Shown here one piece after another: positions 13,140 through 20,201 of a stretch of DNA of 27,853 nt (within the stretch, counting starts at the first letter, position 1; every line of letters starts with the position of its first letter). Origin of the DNA: a virus. The notes beneath the pieces are model-generated. The model was not told the origin of the DNA. It ran no database searches and saw only the letters and a program-made list of their open reading frames with translations. The stretch is from the IMG/VR virus record IMGVR_UViG_3300045953_000275, positions 1 through 27,853 of that record; one strand, 5' to 3'. The translations under genes were made by a program, and so were the position numbers.

Positions 13140-14830
13140 TCGCTACCGACCATCGATTCAGCTTCTTCGCGGCTTCGCTTGAAGAAGACCATCATCGCAT
13201 TGATCGCTTGCTCGCGATGGATGACGCCTTCCTTTAGCTTCGCCATAATCTCCAGGTACCCGGTGATACCGCCTGCCATGTTGAGCAGAGCGGCTTCCGG
13301 TTCTGTTGCGGCGACGACGTCTTCTGCCGGCGGGATGTAACCACCGCCCGCGGCTCCGAGATCCGGTTCGTCGCCCATCGGCAGGGCACCGCCTTCAAGA
13401 TGTGCCTGATCGAACTCATCGAAGTTCTTATCCTCTTGTGTGGTGTCGAGACCGAGTTCACCGCGGATGGTCTGCGGCGACTTGATCCGCTTCTCGACGT
13501 ACTTCGTATTGGCATCCGCGGTCGCGACCGGGTCGCGAGTAACTAATTGCGGCGGCTCCACGCAGATCTCGAAGTTGTCCGCACTACATTCACGCGGCAG
13601 CACATTCGCGTCAATGGCGTATTCAATCGCAGCCCAGATAAGCTCAAGGTCCGCTTCGATCGTGTCGGCTTGTTCGCTTTCGAAGAAGCGGACCGCCGGC
13701 GATTCGGCAACCATGGTGCTTGCGTAGTTCGCGTTGCTCGCATCGCTGCCGATCATGTACTCCGCGAGAGCCTTGCTGGATGCGATCGCTCGCAGCTCCG
13801 CACCAAGGACCGCGGTCCCATCCGCGGCACTGGAGTTGAGAGAAGGGAATTCGTATTCAGTGTCCTTGGTCGCGTCGATTACTGAACCGGGTCGGATCGG
13901 TTTGCCGCGGATAACCTCTTGCGTCACCGGATTTGTGTACGAGATCTTGGCTTGCGACGAAGCGAAGTTCCGAACGTTCGACGACGGTTTGTTATGCCGG
14001 CGGATCATCGCGATCGCGGCCCGTGTCTGAAGTAGCTGGCTCATGTTGGTGAGCAGCTGCTTGCCGCGGTCCAGGTTGTGGGCGATGCAAAAGAACGAAC
14101 TCAAGCCGCGTTTGCAGTTAACGTCGACATTCGCTTTGCGGTGCTGGACTTCATGGGCTGGTACCTCCTCGCCATCGACGAAGTACATCTCAACCGTCTC
14201 GACGTCTTCCGGATCGGTCTTGATCCCATACGACGCGGACTGCTCCGCCTGCCACTCTGGCGGTGTCGTCACTTGACCCGGCTCGACGAAGCGGAAGCGG
14301 GCGTACCCGTCTCCCTGGGGAAAGATACGGATAAAAACTTCTCCGTCTCGCTCGAAGCGGGTCCGGATCTCCTTCTGCCGGCGAGTCCACTTGTTCGCCT
14401 TCAGCAACTGGTCGATGAAGTTCTGCAGCTTGCGGCGGTGTGGCTCGAAGCGGGCGTCGTAACCGGCGACGTACTTTGCTTTAATCTTGACTTGGTACGT
14501 ATGCCCCTTGCCGACGATGAACGAACGCATGTTCGTCAGGTAGCCTTGTGCGTACGGATTGCGGGAGATCTGCCGGCTCTTGATTCGAATCCGCCGATGG
14601 TCGTGTTCAGTCTCCCACGGCTCCGTCTGCTCGTGGTTGTATCCCATCTTGCCGACCGGGTCCCATGGTTCGCCAGTCGCGTCGTCGATGTACGCGGCCC
14701 GCTTGTCCACCAGATTGTCGAGCCAATCCCACTGCGACTCAAGCAGCTTCATCTCCAGCTCCAGGGACCGCCGCTCGATGGCTTCGGTTAGGTCCACAGT
14801 GCTCTGTCGCTTCTTCAACTTAACGGCCAT
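13136..14830 (-). CDS. Portal protein, lambda gpB-like (564 aa)
   Basis: The dodecameric ring at the head vertex through which DNA is pumped. It starts MAVKLKKRQSTVDLTEAIER and has the gpB-like order: an N-terminal helical arm, RKIxSRQISRNPYAQGYLTN at about residues 85-105, the WTRRQKEIRTRFERDGEVFI strand-helix (residues 148-167), and HRKANVDVNCKRGLSSFFCI (231-250), matching the 'R-G-L/V-S' turn. The TTAAP-like clip and stem region follows, and FESEQADTIEADLELIWAAI lies in the C-terminal part. It ends in an acidic/Gly linker and a C-terminal helix. It overlaps the terminase gene by 11 bases. Length is typical. Confidence 0.88.
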   Translation of the reverse strand: MAVKLKKRQSTVDLTEAIERRSLELEMKLLESQWDWLDNLVDKRAAYIDDATGEPWDPVGKMGYNHEQTEPWETEHDHRRIRIKSRQISRNPYAQGYLTNMRSFIVGKGHTYQVKIKAKYVAGYDARFEPHRRKLQNFIDQLLKANKWTRRQKEIRTRFERDGEVFIRIFPQGDGYARFRFVEPGQVTTPPEWQAEQSASYGIKTDPEDVETVEMYFVDGEEVPAHEVQHRKANVDVNCKRGLSSFFCIAHNLDRGKQLLTNMSQLLQTRAAIAMIRRHNKPSSNVRNFASSQAKISYTNPVTQEVIRGKPIRPGSVIDATKDTEYEFPSLNSSAADGTAVLGAELRAIASSKALAEYMIGSDASNANYASTMVAESPAVRFFESEQADTIEADLELIWAAIEYAIDANVLPRECSADNFEICVEPPQLVTRDPVATADANTKYVEKRIKSPQTIRGELGLDTTQEDKNFDEFDQAHLEGGALPMGDEPDLGAAGGGYIPPAEDVVAATEPEAALLNMAGGITGYLEIMAKLKEGVIHREQAINAMMVFFKRSREEAESMVGSE

Positions 14831-16442
14831 AGTTCACCTCAAGTGTGTCTCCGATCCCGTCATCGAACGAGACCGTCTCACCAAGTAAATCCAACGCAAT
14901 GCGGGTCGCCATCTCCGCGGCGTCCGGCCCGTCGTCGTGGTCGCCATTGGGGAAGTCGCGTGTTTGTTCGTGAAGCTTCACAGCTCCCTTGCTCCCCGAG
15001 CGAAACCGGATTCGTCTCTTCGCCAGAAGCGGCGACAGCCGGCGAATGCGGACCTTCTTATTGACTCGATTGTCGATCTTCTCGATCGGGACATCCACGT
15101 CCGCTTCCCGCATGGCTTCGGAAATGTCCTCTGCGAGCAGCTCTTGGAACTGGTTGACTTCGCAGCCGAAAGCAGTAGGTCGGAATCTTCGTAGGATCTC
15201 GACTGTGTCGTCGACGATCCGGTCTGTAGAACGACGGTCGATGCTTGCGTCGAAGTAGAAGATACCACGATGATCGACAACGAGCTTAACGATTGCTGAG
15301 GGATCACCATGCCGAGCGTCCTTTCCTTTCGACGGGTCGAGAGCGACGACGCGGGCCGCGTGTTCGGAGACTGGCGGCCAGTCCTTGAACCAGAGATCGT
15401 CGCCTTCGAAGTACTCCTCTGGCCATTCGCATGTCTCGGGATTGAGCGGGTTGCCCTGCTTCTCCGCTTCGAATTCTTGATGGCCCATCTCCGCTCGCAG
15501 CTTCATAAGCATGTAGAGCGGTTCGCGATCTGGCCACAGAAGCTCGCAACCTTTCTCCATCTCTCGTCGATTCTTCCGGAAGAATTCAGCCGCTCGCTTC
15601 TCGTACTCTGGGTCGTCGACGTCGAAGTAGATCGACTCCCACTTCGCCCAGAGATCCATCCGGACAGGCCACTTCACGATCGACTTGAAGACCGCCGGCT
15701 TGAGACTCAAGTCGCGGTGCGTCTGCCAACCGGACGTCCGCAGAAGCTTCATAACAAGGCAGTCGCGATGGATCGCGGTGCCCATCGCGAGGATGTTCGT
15801 CTTGTCGTCGCCCATCGATAGGAGCGTGCGATTGAACCATGTCCGGACGCGGTCCCGCATCCGCGTCGAAGTAATGTGCTCGTCGTTCTCCGGATCGTCA
15901 ACGATGATGAGCGAAGGACGATGCTGCCGCTTGCGAGCACCGCGAATCCTGGAGAGAGTACCGACGGCCCGGATGACGCAGCCATTCCGCATCTTGATGT
16001 ACTTGTCCTGCCAGATCGGGCCGACGCCGCAGGCTTCCGGATAGTCCGCGGCGAGAGCGGCGTTGTCCTCCAGTTCCTCCTTGATGGAGCGGATGTGGTC
16101 AACCGCTTGCGTCACGGTGTCGGACGAGATGATGATGTACGACTCGCGACCAGAAACGGCCCGTCGCAGCGGGAGCGTCAACGATCCGGTTGTGCTCTTG
16201 GCTCCGCCACGCGGGCCGACGACGGCAATCCTGCCGCCGCGTCGATCGAAGCTTTCGTCCGCCTTGCGTCCGATCCAGCGGTGCATGCCGCTGGGTTCGT
16301 TCACGTAGTAGTGCGGGAGATAGTGCTTGCCCCAAGGAAGCAACGACAGCGAGTCGGACGCAGGCGGTAGATACCCCGCGAACCGACTCGCAGCCATGCG
16401 ACGGAACTCCCGCACACCGGTCTGGACGACGAACCTACGCAT
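14820..16442 (-). CDS. Terminase large subunit, ATPase-nuclease (540 aa)
   Basis: The motor that pumps DNA into the head and cuts it. The ATPase half shows a Walker A motif GPRGGAKST (residues 76-84) after a beta-strand, and a Walker B motif LIIVDDPEND (178-187). The Q/C-motif region SDTVTQAVDHIRSIKEEL lies between. The nuclease half has RVVALDPSKG with D369 as first metal ligand, GCEVNQFQELL with E428, and NGDHDDGPDAAEMATRIALD with D505/D508. The gene overlaps the upstream gene by 8 bases and reaches the portal gene. The large subunit class follows the terminase_6/gp17-like order. Length is normal. Whether the phage uses cos or headful packaging cannot be told. Confidence 0.92.
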   Translation of the reverse strand: MRRFVVQTGVREFRRMAASRFAGYLPPASDSLSLLPWGKHYLPHYYVNEPSGMHRWIGRKADESFDRRGGRIAVVGPRGGAKSTTGSLTLPLRRAVSGRESYIIISSDTVTQAVDHIRSIKEELEDNAALAADYPEACGVGPIWQDKYIKMRNGCVIRAVGTLSRIRGARKRQHRPSLIIVDDPENDEHITSTRMRDRVRTWFNRTLLSMGDDKTNILAMGTAIHRDCLVMKLLRTSGWQTHRDLSLKPAVFKSIVKWPVRMDLWAKWESIYFDVDDPEYEKRAAEFFRKNRREMEKGCELLWPDREPLYMLMKLRAEMGHQEFEAEKQGNPLNPETCEWPEEYFEGDDLWFKDWPPVSEHAARVVALDPSKGKDARHGDPSAIVKLVVDHRGIFYFDASIDRRSTDRIVDDTVEILRRFRPTAFGCEVNQFQELLAEDISEAMREADVDVPIEKIDNRVNKKVRIRRLSPLLAKRRIRFRSGSKGAVKLHEQTRDFPNGDHDDGPDAAEMATRIALDLLGETVSFDDGIGDTLEVNYGR

Positions 16443-16986
16443 TGCGGAAGATGAAGACGATGTTGAACTTTACGTTGCCGCCAACCGCGGCGAACTTGAG
16501 GAGGTGGTTGGTAACGTCGTTGATCGCCCAAGCTGGATCGGTGCCGCATTGGATTCCGATCGCTGCACCTTTCGGGATGATCAAGACCGCGGTGTCGGAG
16601 TTGATGAATGCGTTCCAAGCGGCCCCACTACCTTCACCGCCGACGTGCAAAGCACCGTCGTTGCCGGCGTCGCCGACGTTCTCGATGACAGCTCCGACGA
16701 GCTCGACGTTCGCTTGAGCGAGACCGATGTTGTCCTGGCCCGGCCCCATGCCGATATCCAAGCCGGCGAGGTCGTAGAGGTCGAGGACTTCGCTGCCGCC
16801 GCTCGCGAGCGTTCGACTCTTCGACTGCAAGCCGTTCGACGCTTGGTTCGCAGCGGAGCCGTTCGCCAGCGTAACCTTCGGCGTTGTCGAGATGTTGTAT
16901 TGTGTTTCACCGCTGTCGGTGAGGATGTTCTTCAGTAGGGCCGCGAAGCTAATCTGCATCGACCCCGATTCTAGTCTGGCGGTCAT
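16435..16986 (-). CDS. Structural-type hypothetical protein between terminase genes (183 aa)
   Basis: I start at the ATG at 16984-16986 (MTARLESGSMQISFAALLKN); AAAGGAGG lies eight bases upstream, and the longer frame would use TTG. The sequence is Gly/Ala/Asn-rich and predominantly beta, with a final strand pair (LKFAAVGGNVKFNIVFIFRN) and a middle phrase LIIPKGAAIGIQCGTDPAWA that looks like a jelly-roll edge. No catalytic motif or membrane segment is visible. It resembles the 212-residue gene at 23364-24002 in style, so both may be virion surface proteins. Its place between the small- and large-terminase genes is unusual for a structural gene. Confidence 0.6.
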   Translation of the reverse strand: MTARLESGSMQISFAALLKNILTDSGETQYNISTTPKVTLANGSAANQASNGLQSKSRTLASGGSEVLDLYDLAGLDIGMGPGQDNIGLAQANVELVGAVIENVGDAGNDGALHVGGEGSGAAWNAFINSDTAVLIIPKGAAIGIQCGTDPAWAINDVTNHLLKFAAVGGNVKFNIVFIFRNA

Positions 16987-17471
16987 TCCCAATCCTCCTT
17001 TGATTCCGCCAGGATGCCGAGGTCGCGGGCGATGTTCTTCCGCACTTCGGGATCGTGGACGTATTTGGTAACGATGTTGAAGAACTTCTCAAGCTGTCCT
17101 TGAATCTCTTCATCGGTCAGCTGCCGCGATTCCGCTTTCTCCAGGAGAAGGTGGACGAAGTTAAAGTTACCGCGGCGTGCATGGCGAAGGATGATGTCCG
17201 CGAGCTCTTGAGCGAGACATGCGTACTTGTCGGGCCGCTTGAATGCCGGCCCCTTCAATCGATCCTTCAACCACTTGACAATCGAACCGGAACCAGGCGG
17301 GCGACCCAGCGGGTTCCCGCTCTGGCCCGGTTTGAATTGATAAGCACGAAGGTGGTCAGCGTTGCGTTTCGCTTCCTTTACGCTTGGCTTGCCGTCAGTG
17401 GTACGCGATGGTCCAACCGCTCCGGCGTTAGTGCCTTCGTCGCGTTTACGTTTGCGAAGCAAGACGGCCAC
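16983..17471 (-). CDS. DUF5681-type protein, candidate terminase small subunit (162 aa)
   Basis: Residues 44-60 (YQFKPGQSGNPLGRPPGSGS) are the clear hallmark of DUF5681 proteins, which are commonly found next to large terminases and serve as DNA-recognition or small-subunit proteins. The N-terminal 40 residues are basic and disordered-looking. A helical part follows with SIVKWLKDRLKGPAF, LAQELADIILRHARRGNFNF and an acidic C-terminal helix. It is about 4 bp overlapping with the next gene (16983-16986). This is the first packaging gene behind the exported-protein group. Small-subunit function is inferred from family and position. Confidence 0.7.
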   Translation of the reverse strand: MAVLLRKRKRDEGTNAGAVGPSRTTDGKPSVKEAKRNADHLRAYQFKPGQSGNPLGRPPGSGSIVKWLKDRLKGPAFKRPDKYACLAQELADIILRHARRGNFNFVHLLLEKAESRQLTDEEIQGQLEKFFNIVTKYVHDPEVRKNIARDLGILAESKEDWE

Positions 17472-17497
17472 GCTAACCTCCTTCGCTCACCGTTTCG

Positions 17498-17959
17498 TTA
17501 AGGCAACGCCGGCTCAAGCCGACCAGCCCCTGCCGCCGCGGGCAACTCCTGGGGGAGAGCAGGCTGAAGGTGCCTTGCTCCGCCTCCGATCGAGTAGTCC
17601 GCCGGCGGGGGAGTCTCCGCGTCCGGGTACTCCGGCTGGACGCCGGCGACTACCGGGTAGCCCGGCGGGTGGAAGCCACCGACGGTGGCACCGCCTGCAC
17701 ACTCGCAGTGCCCAGTCGTTGCTACGCACGCACACGCGGGGGATTGGAAGTCAGCCGACGCGGAGCAGCTGCCGCCGCGGCATCCGCGAATGACGCGGGC
17801 CGGAGCGGAGAGCACGCGGCGGAGCGGCCTACGACGCCAGGTCCGCGGACGCAGACCGGCTTCAGCAACGCCATCCGGCCCGCAATCAACGATCGGGAGC
17901 GGGCCGACACTGGCGACGAGAGCCAGGACGCCCACGAGCAAAGCTTGCATACCACGCAT
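17498..17959 (-). CDS. Exported Cys-rich protein (153 aa)
   Basis: The start is the ATG at 17957-17959, with AAGGAG at good distance (the ribosome site overlaps the end of the preceding frame). It begins MRGMQALLVGVLALVASVGP, a classical signal peptide. The mature part is Arg-rich, then has a run of cysteines (about eight, including CRGG, ACACVATT and CECAGG), then Pro/Gly/Tyr-rich low complexity. Such composition suggests a disulfide-bonded surface or envelope protein. It is the fourth gene of an exported-protein cassette together with the papain-like and thioredoxin-like proteins. The family is not recognised. Confidence 0.55.
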   Translation of the reverse strand: MRGMQALLVGVLALVASVGPLPIVDCGPDGVAEAGLRPRTWRRRPLRRVLSAPARVIRGCRGGSCSASADFQSPACACVATTGHCECAGGATVGGFHPPGYPVVAGVQPEYPDAETPPPADYSIGGGARHLQPALPQELPAAAGAGRLEPALP

Positions 17960-17960
17960 A

Positions 17961-18272
17961 TCAAGTTCTCCTTGCTGTGCGGTTGACGATCGCAGTACAG
18001 AATCGCAGCACCGCAATTGCAATTGAGCCGAACATCACCATGGCGACGAGCTCACGGATTGTTTTCGGCAACCTCCACCATTCGTTCAGACCGTTCCAGA
18101 ACTCGGACCAGCGGGTGGACGCCGACGAGTCGCGGCCCTGCGGCGGATCGTTTGGACCACGGTCTCTTGTGAAGAACCGCCACCGCTCCGCATGTTCTCG
18201 ACGAGTTCTCGCAGGTAGGTCGCGATCTGATCGTCGAGCGAACCGGGTGTCGTCTTTGCTCGCATTTCCCAC
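17961..18272 (-). CDS. Possible small membrane protein, start uncertain
   Basis: An open frame of 103 codons with a GTG start and a hydrophobic segment at its end (LVAMVMFGSIAIAVLRFCTA). Its first half overlaps the C-terminal code of the thioredoxin-like gene and is Arg-rich, so it is probably not translated. The plausible gene is the part after the upstream stop at 18086, giving about 26-45 residues with one membrane segment. No good ribosome site precedes any candidate start, and the stop lies within the leader of the Cys-rich gene. I report it as tentative. Confidence 0.3.
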   Translation of the reverse strand: MGNASKDDTRFARRSDRDLPARTRREHAERWRFFTRDRGPNDPPQGRDSSASTRWSEFWNGLNEWWRLPKTIRELVAMVMFGSIAIAVLRFCTAIVNRTARRT

Positions 18273-19201
18273 GCACGCAATGCAACCAATGCGAACAAAA
18301 GTAGGATCTGCATTCCGCTTCCATTCGAGAACAAACGCTCTAGGATACCCCCCTGCTGCGGCGTCGCTGCGACTTGTTGCTGCATATCCGGCGGGAAGTT
18401 GAGCGGCTGGGGAGGACGCGGCGTGAACGGGTCCGCTGTCGGCACCGTGAACGGTGCCTGCGTCGCCCCTGCCGTAGGGTCCGATGGTGCCTCCGGTTCA
18501 TCTTCATCCGCTTCTGCACCCTCCGCAGATGCTCGATACGGAGCTGGCCGCGGGTAACCTTCCGCTGCCATCTTCGCGGCGTATGCACGGACGTCCTTCG
18601 TGAACCGCTCCGCGAGCTTCTTCGGATTGCCGTCGTACCCGGTGTACTGTGCGACGACCGTCTTCGCCGGCCCCCACGAATCATTCCGCGGCGGCTGGAT
18701 AACGATCGTCGGGGTGCCGTGTACGAAGTACCGCTTGAGTCGATCCTTCTGCGTCTCGTCGTGAATGTCGTAGACGTTGAAGTGGGCCCATGCTTTGTGC
18801 GGCTCCGGTGCTTCGATGAACGCCTTCAGGAAGTCGCTCGTGCGGAAGTCGCTGATCAACTGGTCGCACGGAGGACAACCCTTCTGCTTGAACACCGAGA
18901 TGAACCACATGTGGTTGTCATCGGGCGGAGGGGCCGTCGCAGAGATGACCGCATCCTGCGTTGCTCCACGCGGCCCTTCGCCGGCGACGACGAGGCTGTT
19001 GCCGCGGCGGATCGCTTCCGACGCATGCACCTCGACGACACCGAAGTTTGGCTGCTCCGGCTCATCAAGCTTCGGCTCCTCCTTCCGAGGCTCCAACTTG
19101 CCGACGCTTGGTACGGTCTTCTGCTCGACATTGGGGGTTTGTCCCCAGGAGATGCTTGAGACTGCGAGCAGTCCCATGAACAATCCGATCTTCTTCAACA
19201 T
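18086..19201 (-). CDS. Exported thioredoxin-like protein with CPPC motif and C-terminal membrane segment (371 aa)
   Basis: A signal peptide (MLKKIGLFMGLLAVSSISWG) leads into a thioredoxin-like domain: MWFISVFKQKGCPPCDQL has C109-P-P-C112, and HGTPTIVIQPP (161-171) supplies the cis-proline loop after the central strand. The surrounding strands and helices fit the fold. A Pro/Glu-rich linker (residues 215-285) follows, then a hydrophobic segment (MQILLLFALVALRAWE, 297-312) and a basic tail. This is a membrane-anchored oxidoreductase or binding protein acting outside the cytoplasm. It is in the exported-protein group before the packaging genes. CPPC is a reactive-disulfide motif, but its substrate is unknown. 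Confidence 0.75.
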   Translation of the reverse strand: MLKKIGLFMGLLAVSSISWGQTPNVEQKTVPSVGKLEPRKEEPKLDEPEQPNFGVVEVHASEAIRRGNSLVVAGEGPRGATQDAVISATAPPPDDNHMWFISVFKQKGCPPCDQLISDFRTSDFLKAFIEAPEPHKAWAHFNVYDIHDETQKDRLKRYFVHGTPTIVIQPPRNDSWGPAKTVVAQYTGYDGNPKKLAERFTKDVRAYAAKMAAEGYPRPAPYRASAEGAEADEDEPEAPSDPTAGATQAPFTVPTADPFTPRPPQPLNFPPDMQQQVAATPQQGGILERLFSNGSGMQILLLFALVALRAWEMRAKTTPGSLDDQIATYLRELVENMRSGGGSSQETVVQTIRRRAATRRRPPAGPSSGTV

Positions 19202-19245
19202 GACGAACTCCTTCTAACCGGGATTGAGAAACGAACGTTCGTGAA

Positions 19246-19806
19246 CTACCTCCACCACGCGACGTACTCAGGGTAGTGCGGCGGCGGAGGTGCCTTCAGA
19301 ATGACGACCCAATATCCAGAGTTGCGGTGGTGCCGCTTGAACTCCGAATCCGTGTACTCGTCGATACGCTTCGCCGAGTTGTTGTTGCAAACCTTCCATG
19401 GCTTCGGATCGCTAGGATCCGGATTGAACCAGAACAAAGTCTGGAAGTGTGAACTGAAGCAGCCGATCGCTGTCATGCGACCGGTGCGTGCAGCCCACTT
19501 CATCCAGTCGTACGTACCATCGCCGGTCACATTATAGATCGGCATGTTCCGCCGGTCCGCGTAACCCTCAACGCGGGATGGACCGGAACCGCCGCGGACC
19601 GCGGGGCCGTACTCGGTTGACCATAGCAGCGTGCTGGCCTTCGGTTCATTCTGCCAGATGCCACACATACCGATGCTGCACTGAACGCACGACCCGTCCG
19701 GATTGCGGTACCAATACCGCACCTCCGGATCGAGCTGGAGCTGGTCCTGGGCAGCGGCCACCAGCGGGGCCGCAAGGACAAGGATAAGAGCGATGAATCT
19801 TTTCAC
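19246..19806 (-). CDS. Exported papain-like / C39-like protein (186 aa)
   Basis: A signal peptide (MKRFIALILVLAAPLVAAAQ) is followed by a mature domain beginning with a Cys cluster, PDGSCVQCSIGMCGIW (C40, C43, C48). It continues with AARTGRMTAIGCFSSHFQTL (H120) and KVCNNNSAKRIDEY (N141-143). A Cys near the N terminus, a His about 80 residues later and an Asn about 21 residues after it is the order of papain-like cysteine peptidases. No canonical QxxxxxC/GSCW box is seen and the assignment is moderate. It could cut the host wall or envelope, or modify a virion component. It is 2 bp from the next structural gene. Confidence 0.6.
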   Translation of the reverse strand: MKRFIALILVLAAPLVAAAQDQLQLDPEVRYWYRNPDGSCVQCSIGMCGIWQNEPKASTLLWSTEYGPAVRGGSGPSRVEGYADRRNMPIYNVTGDGTYDWMKWAARTGRMTAIGCFSSHFQTLFWFNPDPSDPKPWKVCNNNSAKRIDEYTDSEFKRHHRNSGYWVVILKAPPPPHYPEYVAWWR

Positions 19807-19808
19807 AG

Positions 19809-20201
19809 CTACTTGACCTCCATTTCAAAGGGAAGGATAATCAGTTGCTCGTTCGCGTTGTTTGGCGTAAGCGTGTATACAACGCGGTACACGCGACCAA
19901 TTGTCAGGAAAGGGGGAGTGGTTCGGTTGGGCGGAGTGTGCGAGAAGTTGTACTGCTCGCCGGTAAACTCGCTGGTCTGCGGAGCGTGGAGAACGTCGGC
20001 AGGATTGATCGACGCTTCCGCATAGCCTTCGACTTCGACTAGCTCCTTGTGTGGAAGCTTGAGCTCATAGACCTTCCAGCCAACGCTCGCGATGTCTCCT
20101 GGGGTAAGTACCTCCTCGCCCCAGCCGGTGGCCAGGCCGCGGAACTCGATGGTGCCGCCGCTGGGGACTTCGAACCGCGGGATCAGGATTGGTTCGTTCA
20201 T
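19809..20201 (-). CDS. Hypothetical virion protein (130 aa)
   Basis: A 130-residue, beta-rich protein starting MNEPILIPRFEVPSGGTIEF. Alternating hydrophobic strands (GWKVYELKLPHKELVEVEGY, FLTIGRVYRVVYTLT, LIILPFEMEVK) suggest an immunoglobulin-like or jelly-roll domain of the kind seen in phage decoration and fibre-attachment proteins. There is no export signal or membrane segment. It overlaps the large fibre gene by 4 bp, so the two are probably translated together and this protein could be its partner or a trimerisation/attachment factor. Function is inferred from position and fold pattern only. Confidence 0.6.
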   Translation of the reverse strand: MNEPILIPRFEVPSGGTIEFRGLATGWGEEVLTPGDIASVGWKVYELKLPHKELVEVEGYAEASINPADVLHAPQTSEFTGEQYNFSHTPPNRTTPPFLTIGRVYRVVYTLTPNNANEQLIILPFEMEVK

